The notes under the pieces were generated by a model, which had not been told where the DNA came from, made no database searches, and saw nothing but the letters and a program-made list of their open reading frames with translations. DNA of 64,000 bases. Origin: Mycobacterium sp. SMC-2. Lineage in GTDB: Bacteria > Actinomycetota > Actinomycetes > Mycobacteriales > Mycobacteriaceae. This document shows positions 33,828 through 43,927 of this stretch, piece after piece (positions within the stretch are counted from its first letter, which is position 1; each line of letters starts with the position of its first letter). The translations under genes were made by a program, and so were the position numbers. The stretch is taken from NCBI RefSeq assembly GCF_025263485.1, contig NZ_CP079863.1:5208001-5272000 (forward strand), in the 5' to 3' direction.

Positions 33828-35231
33828 ATGAGTGTGCGTAGCGGCCTGCGCGGCAAGCTCTCCCAAAGCCGGGCATATCTTCGCCGGGTGGTTGCCGCGT
33901 CCATGGCCGGCACGGTCGTGGAATGGTACGAATTCTTCCTCTACGGCACCGCGGCAACCCTGGTCTTCAGCAAGGTGTTCTTTCCCCGAGGCGGCAACGA
34001 ACTCGACGCCATCCTCGCCGCCTTCGTGACCTATGCGGTCGGCTTCGCCGCCCGCCCGCTCGGCGGCATCGTCTTCGGCCAACTCGGCGACCGGTACGGC
34101 CGCAAGAAGCTGCTCCAGTTCAGTCTGCTGCTGGTCGGCGTCTCCACCTTCGCGATGGGCTGCCTGCCCACCTTCCCCCAGATCGGGTATTGGGCCCCCA
34201 CGCTGCTGGTGGTGCTGCGGTTCGTCCAGGGCTTCGCCGTCGGCGGCGAGTGGGGCGGGGCCATCGTGCTGGTCGCCGAGCACAGCCCGAACTCCAGTCG
34301 CGGATTCTGGGCCAGCTGGCCGCAGGCCGGCGTGCCGGGCGGAAACATGCTGGCCACCGCGGTGCTGCTGGTTCTTACCTCGACCCTCTCGGATGGGGCC
34401 TTCCTGGGCTGGGGCTGGCGCGTCGGCTTCTGGCTTTCCGCGGTCGTCGTTCTGATTGGTTACTACATTCGCACCAAGGTGACGGACGCACCGATCTTTT
34501 ACGAAGCCCAGCAACAGTCCGAGCACGCCCGGATCGGCGTTGTCGAGGTGATAAAACATTATCCGCGTGGGGTTTTCACCGCCATGGGCATGCGGCTCGG
34601 CGAGAACACCATGTACTACCTCGTCGTCACTTTCTCGATCACATACTTGAAAGTCCACGTGCGCGCCGACACCAAGACCATCCTGTGGTGGCTGCTGGCC
34701 GCACATGCCGTGCACTTCGCGGTCATCCCGCTGGCCGGGCATCTCAGTGACCGATTCGGCAGGCGCCCAATCTATTTCATCGGTGCGGTCAGCACATGTA
34801 CCTGGGGCTTCTTTGCGTTTCCGATGATGAACAGCGGCCGCAACGCCATCATCATGTCGGCGATCGTCATTGGGCTGGTGTTCCACGGCCTCATGTACGC
34901 CGTCCAGCCGGCCGCCATGGCCGAGATGTTCCCCACCCGGATGCGGTATTCGGGGGTGTCGCTGGGCTACCAGGTCACCTCGATCGTGGCCGGATCGCTG
35001 GCACCGATCATCGCGGTTCGCCTGCTCGAGACCTACAAATCCGCGGTGCCCATCTCGTGGTATCTGGCGGCCACCGCCACGGTGAGCGCCATAGCCGTCG
35101 TCGCTGCCGCCGAGACCAAGGGCATCGACCTGGCGGCGATCGACCTGGCCGACGCCCGCAAACAGCGGGCGGTTGCGGCACGTCAACCGGAAGGCCCCGA
35201 GCCCACCGAACTCGTCGAAGACGCCGTCTAA
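33828..35231 (+). CDS. MHS-family MFS metabolite:proton symporter
   Basis: A 467-residue major facilitator of the metabolite:H+ symporter type (ProP/ShiA-like). The first helix has SMAGTVVEWYEFFLYGTAAT, the family signature; the loop after helix 2 has GQLGDRYGRKKLL, and helix 4 has FVQGFAVGGEWGGAIVLVAE. Twelve membrane helices are expected. Typical substrates are shikimate, proline/betaine or organic acids. ATG 33828 follows AGGAGG by six bases; upstream in-frame codons lack family similarity. It stands alone between a regulatory gap and a hairpin. Confidence 0.9.
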   Translation: MSVRSGLRGKLSQSRAYLRRVVAASMAGTVVEWYEFFLYGTAATLVFSKVFFPRGGNELDAILAAFVTYAVGFAARPLGGIVFGQLGDRYGRKKLLQFSLLLVGVSTFAMGCLPTFPQIGYWAPTLLVVLRFVQGFAVGGEWGGAIVLVAEHSPNSSRGFWASWPQAGVPGGNMLATAVLLVLTSTLSDGAFLGWGWRVGFWLSAVVVLIGYYIRTKVTDAPIFYEAQQQSEHARIGVVEVIKHYPRGVFTAMGMRLGENTMYYLVVTFSITYLKVHVRADTKTILWWLLAAHAVHFAVIPLAGHLSDRFGRRPIYFIGAVSTCTWGFFAFPMMNSGRNAIIMSAIVIGLVFHGLMYAVQPAAMAEMFPTRMRYSGVSLGYQVTSIVAGSLAPIIAVRLLETYKSAVPISWYLAATATVSAIAVVAAAETKGIDLAAIDLADARKQRAVAARQPEGPEPTELVEDAV

Positions 35232-35372
35232 ACCCGCGGACAGCCCTCGCCGCACCACCACCCGACGGACTCGCCGGGGAGTGAACGGGGTTCGTCCGCA
35301 CGTTTGGCTGCCCTCGTACGGGGCAATGTTCCATGAGAGGCGAACGCGTCGGCCGGCCTTCGCGTCCGCCTA

Positions 35373-35407
35373 GGCCCCGTTGGTTCAGCCCGAGAGCCGA
35401 CGGGGCC
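35373..35407 (+). terminator. strong GC hairpin upstream of the thiolase gene
   Basis: GGCCCCGTTGG (35373-35383) pairs with CCGACGGGGCC (35397-35407) through 11 bases with one wobble and a 13-base loop. It is 140 bases after the transporter stop and 85 bases before the thiolase start. It may end the transporter transcript or act in the thiolase leader; no U-tract follows. Confidence 0.35.
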
Positions 35408-35492
35408 GCCTCATTTCGGGACACCTTTTCGGGCATGACCTGCCCGTGGATACGCCGCAACGACGCGGCAATCCCGGAGTACCGTGCGGCGT

Positions 35493-36719
35493 ATGGATGT
35501 CTCGGCTGGCGTGTGGATCCTGGGCGGCTACCAGACGGACTTCGCCCGCAATCTCACCAAGGAGGGTCGCGACTTCGCCGACCTCACCGCGGAGGTCGTG
35601 GAGGGCACCCTCGCCTCGGCCAAGGTGCACGCCGCCGACATCGAAGTGGTGCACGTCGCGAACGCCTTCGGCGAAATGTTCGCCAGCCAGGGCCACCTCG
35701 GCGCGATGCCGGCCACGGTCTGCGCCGACCTCTGGGACACCCCGGCCTCGCGGCACGAAGCGGCGTGCGCGTCCGGCAGCGTAGCGACCTTGGCGGCGAT
35801 CGCCGATCTGCGGTCGGGCGCCTACGACACCGCGCTGGTGCTGGGCATCGAACTCGAGAAGACCGTGCCCGGCGACACCGCGGCCAAGCACCTGGGTGCG
35901 GCCGCCTGGACGGGTCGCGAGGGGGCCGACGCGCGGTACCTGTGGCCGTCGATGTTCGCTCAGGTCGCCGATGAATACGACCGGCGCTACGGCCTGGACG
36001 ACGCACACCTGAGGGCCGTTGCGCAGCTCAACTTCGCCAACGCGCGGCGTAACCCCAACGCCCAGACGCGCGCGTGGACGGTCCCCGACCCCATCACGGA
36101 CGACGATGCAACCAATCCCGTCACGGAGGGCCGGTTGCGGCGCTTTGACTGCAGCCAAATGACCGACGGTGCAGCGGGATTGGTGTTGGTCGGCGACGCC
36201 TACCTGCGCGACCATCCCGATGCGCGCCCGGTCGGTCGCATCGAGGGCTGGGGGCACCGCACGGTGGGGCTGGGTCTGCGACAGAAGCTGGACCGAGCCG
36301 CCGACGACCCGTACGTCCTTCCGCATGTGCGGGCCGCGGTGCACGATGCGCTGGGGCGCGCCCGGCTGAGCCTCGACGACCTCGACGGGTACGAGGTGCA
36401 CGACTGCTTCACCCCCAGCGAGTACCTGGCGATCGACCATATCGGGTTGACCGGTCCGGGGGAGTCGTGGAAGGCCATCGAGAACGGCGAGATCGAGATC
36501 GGCGGCCGGCTGCCGATCAACCCCAGCGGGGGGCTGATCGGCGCCGGCCACCCGGTCGGCGCGTCCGGCGTGCGCATGCTGCTCGATGCGGCCAAGCAGG
36601 TCAGCGGCGCCGCCGGCGAGTATCAGGTCGACGGGGCCAAGACCTTCGGGACCCTGAATTTCGGCGGCAGCACCGCGACCACGGTGAGTTTCGTTGTCAG
36701 CACAGCAGGAGATGTGTGA
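35493..36719 (+). CDS. thiolase / lipid-transfer-like acetyltransferase
   Basis: A 408-residue thiolase-superfamily protein of the SCP-x/lipid carrier branch, equivalent to Rv0914c. Landmarks are HEAACASGSVATLAAIADL (nucleophilic Cys near residue 88), YEVHDCFTPSEYLAIDHIG (His-Asp-Cys) and NPSGGLIGAGHPVGASG (GHP motif near 352). Such enzymes cleave beta-ketoacyl-CoA, often on sterol side chains. ATG 35493 is chosen because the sequence before it is not conserved. A dioxygenase follows with one base between stop and start. Confidence 0.87.
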   Translation: MDVSAGVWILGGYQTDFARNLTKEGRDFADLTAEVVEGTLASAKVHAADIEVVHVANAFGEMFASQGHLGAMPATVCADLWDTPASRHEAACASGSVATLAAIADLRSGAYDTALVLGIELEKTVPGDTAAKHLGAAAWTGREGADARYLWPSMFAQVADEYDRRYGLDDAHLRAVAQLNFANARRNPNAQTRAWTVPDPITDDDATNPVTEGRLRRFDCSQMTDGAAGLVLVGDAYLRDHPDARPVGRIEGWGHRTVGLGLRQKLDRAADDPYVLPHVRAAVHDALGRARLSLDDLDGYEVHDCFTPSEYLAIDHIGLTGPGESWKAIENGEIEIGGRLPINPSGGLIGAGHPVGASGVRMLLDAAKQVSGAAGEYQVDGAKTFGTLNFGGSTATTVSFVVSTAGDV

Positions 36720-36720
36720 C

Positions 36721-38235
36721 GTGGACGTTGAGATCGTCGGCAAGTTCCTGTCCACGCTGCCCGAGGACGACGACCACCCGTACCGGACCGGACCGTGGCG
36801 TCCCCAGACCACCGAATGGGACGCCGACCGCCTCACCGCCGTGGAGGGCGAAATCCCGCGCGACCTGGATGGCATCTACCTGCGCAACACCGAGAACCCG
36901 TTGCACCCGGCGCTCAAGACGTACCACCCGTTCGATGGCGACGGCATGCTACACATAGTGGGCTTTCGAGATGGAAAAGCCTTCTACCGCAACCGCTTCG
37001 TCCGCACCGACGGCTTTCTGGCGGAGAACGACGCCGGCGGGCCGCTGTGGCCGGGGCTGGCCGAGCCCGTGCAATTGGCCAAGCGCGAGGAGGGCTGGGG
37101 CGCTCGCACCCGGATGAAGGACGCGTCGAGCACCGACGTCATCGTCCACCGGGGCGTGGCGCTGACCAGCTTCTACCAGTGCGGCGACCTGTACCGGGTC
37201 GATCCGTATTCGGGTGAAACCCTGGGCAAGGAGAGCTGGAACGGCCGCTTCCCCACCGACTGGGGTGTGTCAGCGCACCCGAAAGTCGACAACAAGACGG
37301 GCGAACTGCTGTTCTTCAACTACAGCAAGCAGGACCCGTACATGCGGTACGGCGTCGTCGACCAGAGCAACGAGCTGGTCCACTACGTCGACATCCCCCT
37401 GCCCGGACCGCGGCTGCCGCATGACATGGCCTTCACCGAAAACTACATCATTCTCAACGATTTCCCGTTGTTCTGGGACCCCGCCCTGCTCGAGCATGAC
37501 GTGCACGTGCCGCGCTTCTATCCCGACATGCCGTCGCGCTTCGCGATCCTCCCCCGCCGCGGTAAAACCGCCGACGTCCGATGGTTCGAGGCGGACCCCA
37601 CGTTCGTGTTGCACTTCGTCAACGCCTACGAGGACGGCGACGAGATCGTGCTCGACGGTTTCTTCGAGGGCGATCCCTCCCCGGCCGACACCGAAGGATC
37701 TAAGTGGGACAAGCTGTTTCGGTTCCTGGCACTGGACCGCCTGCAGTCGCGGCTGCACCGGTGGCGCTTCAACCTGACCACCGGCAGCGTGAAGGAAGAG
37801 CAACTGTCCGAGTCCATCACCGAATTCGGCACCATCAACCCCCACTACGCCGCCGGCGACTACCGCTACGTCTATGCCGCGACCGGCAAACCGGGTTGGT
37901 TCCTGTTCGACGGCCTGGTCAAACACGACCTGCGCACCGGAAGCCAGCAGGAGTTCTCCTTCGGTGACGGCGTCTACGGAAGCGAAACGGCGATGGCCCC
38001 GCGGGTCGGCGCCACCGCCGAGGACGACGGCTACCTCGTCACCCTCACCACCGACATGAACACCGACGCCTCCTACTGCGTGGTCTTCGACGCCGGCCGG
38101 ATCGCCGACGGCCCGGTCTGCAAACTCCGACTGCCGGAACGTATTTCCAGCGGCACCCATTCGACCTGGGCGCCCGGCGAACAGCTGCGGCGCTGGGGCA
38201 CCGCGGAGGCTGCGCCGAGCGCGGTCGGGCTCTGA
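36721..38235 (+). CDS. carotenoid cleavage oxygenase-family protein
   Basis: A 504-residue carotenoid/stilbene oxygenase with a seven-blade propeller, like Rv0913c. The four iron-binding histidines are visible in GVSAHPKVDN, LPHDMAFTENY, VLHFVNAYEDG and SGTHSTWAPG. It opens double bonds with O2 in carotenoids, apocarotenoids or stilbene-like compounds. GTG 36721 lies nine bases after AGGAG; an ATG at 36712 is too close to that site. The stop overlaps the next start (TGATG), so it is in an operon with the thiolase and glyoxalase genes. Confidence 0.88.
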   Translation: MDVEIVGKFLSTLPEDDDHPYRTGPWRPQTTEWDADRLTAVEGEIPRDLDGIYLRNTENPLHPALKTYHPFDGDGMLHIVGFRDGKAFYRNRFVRTDGFLAENDAGGPLWPGLAEPVQLAKREEGWGARTRMKDASSTDVIVHRGVALTSFYQCGDLYRVDPYSGETLGKESWNGRFPTDWGVSAHPKVDNKTGELLFFNYSKQDPYMRYGVVDQSNELVHYVDIPLPGPRLPHDMAFTENYIILNDFPLFWDPALLEHDVHVPRFYPDMPSRFAILPRRGKTADVRWFEADPTFVLHFVNAYEDGDEIVLDGFFEGDPSPADTEGSKWDKLFRFLALDRLQSRLHRWRFNLTTGSVKEEQLSESITEFGTINPHYAAGDYRYVYAATGKPGWFLFDGLVKHDLRTGSQQEFSFGDGVYGSETAMAPRVGATAEDDGYLVTLTTDMNTDASYCVVFDAGRIADGPVCKLRLPERISSGTHSTWAPGEQLRRWGTAEAAPSAVGL

Positions 38236-38717
38236 TGGGCGACCACACGCCCCGCCGCACCACGCACTGGCCGATACAGCTGGCGTCGATCGGCGGTATC
38301 CGTTTCGCGCGCCGGTCGTCGAACTTCCAGGACACGGTGCGGTTCTACCGCGAACTGGTGGGCTTGCCGCTCTTCGAGACGTTCGGCGAGAGCTATGGCA
38401 GCAATGGCGCGATCTTCGGTTTGCCCAGCTGGAACCTGACCCTGGAAATCGTGGAGTCCGTCGACCCCGTCGCCGTGGACCCCCACGAACAGCTGTGCCT
38501 CTACTTCCCCGACAGGCAGGCCCAGCAGGCGGCGATCGCGCGGTTGCGCGCCGCGAGGATCCAACCCGTGGAACAGCATCCGTATTGGGAGGCGACGGGC
38601 GCGGTCACCTACCGCGATCCAGACGGCCGCGAAATCGTGTTTGCGCCCTTCGTGTTCGGCGTCAACGAGCCAAGCGACAGCTCCGCCTCGGGAACGCATG
38701 AGTTTCCGCCGGCCTGA
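38235..38717 (+). CDS. VOC/glyoxalase-fold protein
   Basis: A 160-residue vicinal-oxygen-chelate protein. It has a repeated beta-alpha-beta pattern with RSSNFQDTVRFYRELVGLPL, LCLYFPDRQAQQAAIARL and AVTYRDPDGREIVFAPFVF. Family members are glyoxalases, dioxygenases or resistance proteins that bind a metal; the ligands are not all clear here. It begins one base inside the dioxygenase stop, so translation is coupled. It may process the dioxygenase product. Confidence 0.8.
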   Translation: MGDHTPRRTTHWPIQLASIGGIRFARRSSNFQDTVRFYRELVGLPLFETFGESYGSNGAIFGLPSWNLTLEIVESVDPVAVDPHEQLCLYFPDRQAQQAAIARLRAARIQPVEQHPYWEATGAVTYRDPDGREIVFAPFVFGVNEPSDSSASGTHEFPPA

Positions 38718-38721
38718 GTCG

Positions 38722-39156
38722 TCAGCGGCCGGGCCGACGGGAGGCCAATGCCGCGATGACCGCCGCGATTGAGCACACCACCGCACAGACCTCCGCCACC
38801 GCGCCGACGTACAGACCGTACTGCGCCGATACCGGCGGATTGACGTTGAGCTTGTAATACCACACCGTGAGCGCCACGATCAGCAGTGAAATCAACAGGG
38901 CGCCAACCGAAGCCACCCGCACCGACAGGCCGCGTCCGACCATCGCGCCGGTGACCAACAGCGCCGAGGACAACAGCACGATGAGCTGGCCCGCCCCGAA
39001 TCCGCGTGGCAGCTCCAGGTTCCCGTGCGCGCCCCCGATGGCGTTGGCCCAGCCCCCGCCGTTGACCGCCGTCGTCAGCCACGGCAGCCACGCGCTGGCA
39101 GAAATCACCAACGCGAAAAGCGCCACCAGCCAACCAGGGCGCAGCCGGGGAGTCAT
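38722..39156 (-). CDS. conserved membrane protein
   Basis: A 144-residue protein with four hydrophobic segments: LVALFALVISASAWLPWLT near 10, a GQLIVLLSSALLVTGAMV stretch near 52, VGALLISLLIVALTVWYY near 75, and VGAVAEVCAVVCSIAAVI near 113. It corresponds to Rv0912 (149 residues). Function is unknown. ATG 39156 gives MTPRLRPGWLVALF; longer frames upstream lack membrane character. It converges on the glyoxalase gene. Confidence 0.75.
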   Translation of the reverse strand: MTPRLRPGWLVALFALVISASAWLPWLTTAVNGGGWANAIGGAHGNLELPRGFGAGQLIVLLSSALLVTGAMVGRGLSVRVASVGALLISLLIVALTVWYYKLNVNPPVSAQYGLYVGAVAEVCAVVCSIAAVIAALASRRPGR

Positions 39157-39196
39157 GCCAGCGAGATTAGCGGAACGGGACCGGCAACTGAGGCGA

Positions 39197-39670
39197 TCAG
39201 CGGCGAACGCCGCCGTGTCCGTTCGTGCCCGGGTCGGCCCTGGTGAAAACCGCCACGAAGTTCTGCAGCGATTCGTTGATGTCGCCGCGCAGGGCGGCGG
39301 CAACGATCATGCCGATCGGCCCGAACAGTGCCGGCCCACCGAGGTGGACGTCGAAGCTGACGACGGAGCCCTCCTCGGCGGGCCGAACTTTGGCCAGCAG
39401 CTTGACCTTGACGCCGCCGACACCGTCGCCGTTGAGCGTCATGCCCTCCGGCGGCTTGTACCGCACGACCGTCCACTTGATCCGGTTGTACATGCCCTTG
39501 ACTTCGACGATCGACTCCACGACCGTGCCCTTGTCGATGTCGTCGGGCAACGTGCTGCGCCACACCCGGTGAATCGTCAGCCAGTCCTTGTACCGGGACA
39601 GGTCGGAGGCATGCTTCCAGGCCACCTCGGGTGGCAGCGGGACATCGATGGATCCGGAGAGTTTCGCCAT
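39197..39670 (-). CDS. START/SRPBCC-fold toxin of an MT0933-type toxin-antitoxin pair
   Basis: A 157-residue SRPBCC-fold protein, like Rv0910 (144 residues). It starts MAKLSGSIDVPLPPEVAWKH and has LGGPALFGPIGMIVAAALRG near the C-terminus. Rv0910 was proposed as the toxin of a type II pair with Rv0909; its target is unknown. It begins four bases after the antitoxin stop. The SRPBCC pocket could bind a lipid or small ligand, so the toxin role is not certain. Confidence 0.75.
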   Translation of the reverse strand: MAKLSGSIDVPLPPEVAWKHASDLSRYKDWLTIHRVWRSTLPDDIDKGTVVESIVEVKGMYNRIKWTVVRYKPPEGMTLNGDGVGGVKVKLLAKVRPAEEGSVVSFDVHLGGPALFGPIGMIVAAALRGDINESLQNFVAVFTRADPGTNGHGGVRR

Positions 39671-39674
39671 GAGC

Positions 39675-39863
39675 TCAGTTCTTGTCGTCGCCTTTTGCCG
39701 CGGATTCGGCCGCCTTCTTCGCCTCGTCCTGCACCTGGTGGATGGTGTCGGAGTACTTGCCCTGTGTCTTGTCGTCGACGAATTCGGCGGCCTTGTCGAT
39801 CGCCGTCTCGACCTTGTCGGCGTTCTGCGACAGCAGGTCCTTGGCCTTGTCCAGGAAACCCAT
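39675..39863 (-). CDS. MT0933-type antitoxin
   Basis: A 62-residue helical, highly charged protein ([20 protein letters not shown] and [19 protein letters not shown]), like Rv0909. ATG 39863 follows AAAGGA about nine bases upstream; the longer frame to 39911 has no support. As the upstream gene of the pair it is expected to neutralise the product of the next gene. Confidence 0.8.
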   Translation of the reverse strand: MGFLDKAKDLLSQNADKVETAIDKAAEFVDDKTQGKYSDTIHQVQDEAKKAAESAAKGDDKN

Positions 39864-39932
39864 GTACCCGTCCTTTCCCCGCCGAAATCCTACTTGCCCG
39901 GGCCAACCCAAGTTGCGGGCGACCGGGGGTGG

Positions 39933-42305
39933 TCAGCGCCACAGCCGCGGCTGTACGCCCAGCATCCTGGCCCGGATCCACCACATCGCCTCGACGGCGG
40001 CGGCGCCCAGCACACCGATCCCCATGGCGGTCGACGTCACCACGACATCGGAGGGGTCGAGCAAAAACGCCCTGCGGGCCAGCGGGATGCTGAAGATCAC
40101 GACGTAGGCCAGCGCGGAGGCGATGACCAGGGCCACCCGCCACCACTGGTAGGGGCGCGCCACCACCGCGAGCACCCACAGCGCCGTCATCAGCAGCGTG
40201 ATCAGGGCCGCGGTCGACGCCTGCTCCTGCTGCTGGAACGTCGCGTGCCGGCCGTGATAGGCCAGCAGGTAAGACGCAAAAGTCGCGACGCCCACGATCA
40301 GCCCGGACGGCAGGGCCGAGCTCAGCACCCGCCGGACGAAGCCCGGGTAGGCGCGCTCATTGTTGGGCGCGAGCGACAGGATGAACGACGGGATCCCGAT
40401 GGTGAACCACGCCGCGATGGTCACGTGGATCGGCTGAAACGGGTACAGCAGGGGATCGGCTTTGATCGCCTTGGAAAACACGCATTCGATGCCGACGAGC
40501 AGCGCCAGCAGCACCGAGTAGACGGTCTTGGTCAAGAATAGGTTGGCGACCCGCTCGATGTTGCCGATCACCCGCCGGCCCTCGGCGACGACATACGGCA
40601 GAGTGGCAAACCTGTTGTCCAACAACACGATCTGGGCAACGGCACGCGACGCCGGGCTGCCGGCGCCCATCGCGACGCCGATGTCGGCATCCTTGAGGGC
40701 CAGCACATCGTTGACGCCGTCGCCCGTCATCGCGACCGTATGCCCGTGCGATTGCAGGGCGTGTACCATCGCCCGCTTCTGGTCGGGCCGCACCCGGCCG
40801 AAGGTGGTGTAGGCGTCCAGCGCGTCGGCCAATTGGGCGGGTTCCGACGGCAGCCGGCGCGCGTCCATCGTCTCGCCGCGCAGCCCGAGCTTGTCGGCGA
40901 CGGCGCCGACCGAAACGGCGTTGTCGCCGGAGATCACCTTGATCGAGACGTCTTGCTCGGCAAAGTAATTCAGCGTTTCCGCAGCATCTGGACGCAGTCT
41001 CTGCTCGAGGACCACCAGCGCGACGGGGGTGACGCGGCCCGGTGCGTCCGGGTGATCGACGGCCGCGTCGCAGGTGCCGAGCAGCAGCACCCGCAACCCC
41101 TGCGCGCCGATCCGCTCGGCCTGTTCGGCCGCCGCGGACCCCGGATCGACCAGCACGTCGGGAGCCCCGATCACCCAGTTGCCGCGGTCACCGTAGGAGG
41201 CCCCGCTCCATTTGGTGGCGGACTTGAAAGGCGCTGTGGCCGTGGCGATCCAGTCGGGTGGCCGTTGATAGGTTTCGGCGATCGCCTGCATGCTGGCGTT
41301 GGGGCGCGGGTCGGTGGCGGCCAACGCCGCCAGCGCGTCGGCGACGCTGTCCCGTTGTGCCGCTCCGAGTTCCTCGACGCCCGCGACGCGCATGCCGGTT
41401 TCGGTCAGGGTGCCCGTCTTGTCGGCGCAGACCACGTCGACCCGGGCCAGCCCCTCGATGGCGGGCAGCTCCTGCACCAGGCACCGGCGCTGGCCGAGCC
41501 GGATCACCCCGACGGCGAACGCCACCGACGTCAGCAGGACCAGCCCCTCGGGCACCATCGGCACCAGCGCACCCACCGTCCGCAGCACCGACTGCCGCCA
41601 ACTCGTGTGGGTGGTGAACAACTGGGTGTAGATCGTCAGCAGACCGGCGGGCACCAAGAGGTAGGTGATGAACTGCAGGATCCGGTTGATCCCGTTTCGC
41701 AGCTCGGATTTGACCAAGGTGAACTTGCTGGCCTCCTCGGCGAGCTTGGCGGCGTAGGCCTCCGGCCCGACCTTGGTGGCGCGGTAGGCGCCCGTTCCGG
41801 CGACGACGAAGCTGCCCGACATCACCGGGTCCCTTATGGCCTTGGCGATCGGGTCGGCCTCGCCGGTCAGCAGCGACTCGTCGACCTCCAGGTTCGTCTC
41901 TTCGACGATCTCGCCGTCGACCACGATTTGGTCGCCGGGCCCGAGTTCGATGACGTCGTCGAGCACCACCTCGGCGGGCAACAGGGTGCGGGTCCCGGAT
42001 TGCCTGCGCACCAACGGTTTCGCCTGCCCCAGAATCGCGAGCGCATCCAGCGTCCGCTTGGCCCGGATCTCCTGGACCATGCCGACGACGCTGTTGGCGA
42101 CGATGAGCAGGCCGAACATCCCGTTGATCAGCGAACCCGTCGCGAGCACAATCAGCAGCAACGTCCCGAGGATCGCGTTGATCCGGGTGAAGACGTTGGC
42201 CCGCACGATCTCGGTGATGCTGCGGGTGGCACGTTCGGCGACCTCGTTGCTTTTGCCGTCGGCGACCCGCTGCGCCACCTCGGCATCGGTCAGGCCGGCA
42301 ATCAT
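39933..42305 (-). CDS. ctpE: cation-transporting P-type ATPase CtpE
   Basis: A 790-residue P-type ATPase, orthologue of Rv0908 (797 residues), reported to be a calcium importer in mycobacteria. Motifs: [14 protein letters not shown] (actuator TGE), [12 protein letters not shown] (phosphorylated Asp in DKTGT), and [20 protein letters not shown] (hinge). The helix-4 segment reads [16 protein letters not shown] (PEGL), as in Ca2+ pumps. ATG 42305 overlaps the previous gene by ATGA; the frame continues upstream to 43220, but that part lies over the serine hydrolase gene. Confidence 0.94.
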   Translation of the reverse strand: MIAGLTDAEVAQRVADGKSNEVAERATRSITEIVRANVFTRINAILGTLLLIVLATGSLINGMFGLLIVANSVVGMVQEIRAKRTLDALAILGQAKPLVRRQSGTRTLLPAEVVLDDVIELGPGDQIVVDGEIVEETNLEVDESLLTGEADPIAKAIRDPVMSGSFVVAGTGAYRATKVGPEAYAAKLAEEASKFTLVKSELRNGINRILQFITYLLVPAGLLTIYTQLFTTHTSWRQSVLRTVGALVPMVPEGLVLLTSVAFAVGVIRLGQRRCLVQELPAIEGLARVDVVCADKTGTLTETGMRVAGVEELGAAQRDSVADALAALAATDPRPNASMQAIAETYQRPPDWIATATAPFKSATKWSGASYGDRGNWVIGAPDVLVDPGSAAAEQAERIGAQGLRVLLLGTCDAAVDHPDAPGRVTPVALVVLEQRLRPDAAETLNYFAEQDVSIKVISGDNAVSVGAVADKLGLRGETMDARRLPSEPAQLADALDAYTTFGRVRPDQKRAMVHALQSHGHTVAMTGDGVNDVLALKDADIGVAMGAGSPASRAVAQIVLLDNRFATLPYVVAEGRRVIGNIERVANLFLTKTVYSVLLALLVGIECVFSKAIKADPLLYPFQPIHVTIAAWFTIGIPSFILSLAPNNERAYPGFVRRVLSSALPSGLIVGVATFASYLLAYHGRHATFQQQEQASTAALITLLMTALWVLAVVARPYQWWRVALVIASALAYVVIFSIPLARRAFLLDPSDVVVTSTAMGIGVLGAAAVEAMWWIRARMLGVQPRLWR

Positions 42306-43888
42306 CGGGTGAACGTTCCCAGCTTGTCCGAGTCGTAGTACTCCAGGTTCAGCGTTGCGCCGGGGAACCCGGAAAATGAGGCCTTGGAAATCGTTCCGGG
42401 GGGAGCATTTTCGTCGGTCAATGGGAAAGTGAAGGTGTCGCCGTCCCAATGCGTCAGGGTGAACATCCGGTTCTTCGGGCCCATCGCGAGTTGCAGGACG
42501 CCGTCGTGTTCGGTGACGACGGCCGGGCCCCAGTAGTCGTTGGCGTACACGCCGGCGTACTCGCTCAGCGGTCTGGCCGGGGCGGGGTCGGCCGGTGGTT
42601 GCTTGCCCACCAGCGAGCCCTCGGGATTGTTCAGCCAGCCGATCGCCTTGTTGTACAGAGCGGCCCAGTCCTCGCGGATTTGGCCGTACTGAACAAGGTC
42701 CATGAATTGGGCGGTCAGCGTTTCCGGGATGCCGTAGGGCGCCCCATTCGTCAGGGCGACGATGCCCAAGTCCTCCGAGGGCATCACCACGAAGTTCGTC
42801 GCCGCCCCCAAATCGAAAGCACCAGAATGGCTGTATTCGGTGCGGCCCGAGGAATCCACCGACGAGTTGAAGCCGTAGCCGTAGAACCCTGAGCGCGCCC
42901 TGGGCGTTTTCGCGGGTGCCGAAACCATCTGCGGGCTGATGGCGGGCAGCAGGACATCCGGTGATGCGATCCGCTGGCCGTTGTAGGTTCCGTTGCCCAG
43001 CAACATCATCAGCCAGCGGGCCATGTCGTTGACCGACGAACTCACGCCGCCCGCGGGCGACTGGGGATCCGGGTCCCGCTGGAATCGGGCCTCCCATTTG
43101 TCGGCGATCTTGATGTGGTTGACGGCGTGGTTGGGCCGGGCGAGGAAGTCGGCGAACCGGGAACTGGTCGACGTCATTCCCAGCGGCCGGTAGAGCACCT
43201 CGTCGGACAGCTCCTCCCACGACTTGCCGGCCGCGGCGGCCACCGCCTCGGCGGCGGCCGTCACTCCGTAGTTGGTGTAGGCGTAGCTGATTCGAAATGG
43301 AGCCACCGGCAGGTACTTCAGCCGTTCGAGGGTCTGCCGCCGGTCGTAGCCCAGGTCCTCGAGTTTGTCACCGGCGTGGTCGGGCAGCCCGGAACGGTGC
43401 GAATACAGGTCGGCGACGGTCACGTGGCTGGTGACGTAGGGATCGCCGAGCGTGAACCAGGGCAGTTTGGACGCCACCGGGGTGTCCCAGGCGACGACGT
43501 TGTCGCTGACTTCGTGCGCAACCACCGTCGAGCCAACCGATTTGGACACCGAGGCCAACTGGAAGACGGTGTCGGCGTCCACCTTGTTGTCCTGCCCCTG
43601 CCCCTTGCTCACATCCTTGAGGCCGAACCCCTTGGCGTACAGCACCTTTCCACCATGGACGATGGCAACGGCCATTCCCGGGACGCCGGTGCCCTTCATC
43701 AGGTCGCCGACCAGACCGTCGACCTTTGCGACCGCGTCGTCGATGCGGCCGGCCGGGATCGCGAGACCGGACACCTCGTTGGGCGGCGCGTCAGAGAGCG
43801 GGGGCGGGCCGGATACCGGTGGCGCGGGCCCGCATCCGGTCATGCCCAGCAGCACGGTGACAGCGGCCGCGGCCGCGCGTTTCGCCAT
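42302..43888 (-). CDS. beta-lactamase-family serine hydrolase lipoprotein
   Basis: A 528-residue protein like Rv0907 (532 residues). The lipoprotein signal is [15 protein letters not shown] with lipobox MTGC. The class C-type motifs are SVSK (S-x-x-K, near residue 112, in [13 protein letters not shown]) and YTN in [10 protein letters not shown]; the C-terminal part adds a lipocalin-like domain. It probably acts as an esterase or peptidase on the cell-envelope side. It precedes ctpE in a coupled operon (stop overlaps ctpE start). Confidence 0.85.
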   Translation of the reverse strand: MAKRAAAAAVTVLLGMTGCGPAPPVSGPPPLSDAPPNEVSGLAIPAGRIDDAVAKVDGLVGDLMKGTGVPGMAVAIVHGGKVLYAKGFGLKDVSKGQGQDNKVDADTVFQLASVSKSVGSTVVAHEVSDNVVAWDTPVASKLPWFTLGDPYVTSHVTVADLYSHRSGLPDHAGDKLEDLGYDRRQTLERLKYLPVAPFRISYAYTNYGVTAAAEAVAAAAGKSWEELSDEVLYRPLGMTSTSSRFADFLARPNHAVNHIKIADKWEARFQRDPDPQSPAGGVSSSVNDMARWLMMLLGNGTYNGQRIASPDVLLPAISPQMVSAPAKTPRARSGFYGYGFNSSVDSSGRTEYSHSGAFDLGAATNFVVMPSEDLGIVALTNGAPYGIPETLTAQFMDLVQYGQIREDWAALYNKAIGWLNNPEGSLVGKQPPADPAPARPLSEYAGVYANDYWGPAVVTEHDGVLQLAMGPKNRMFTLTHWDGDTFTFPLTDENAPPGTISKASFSGFPGATLNLEYYDSDKLGTFTR

Positions 43889-43927
43889 GGCGGAACCTTA
43901 GCGTGGGAGGCTGCGGGGCCCGATGAA

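Noticed and set aside
42306..43220. N-terminal extension of the CtpE frame
   Set aside because: It lies over the serine hydrolase gene in another frame and is not P-type ATPase-like; ATG 42305 gives the normal protein.
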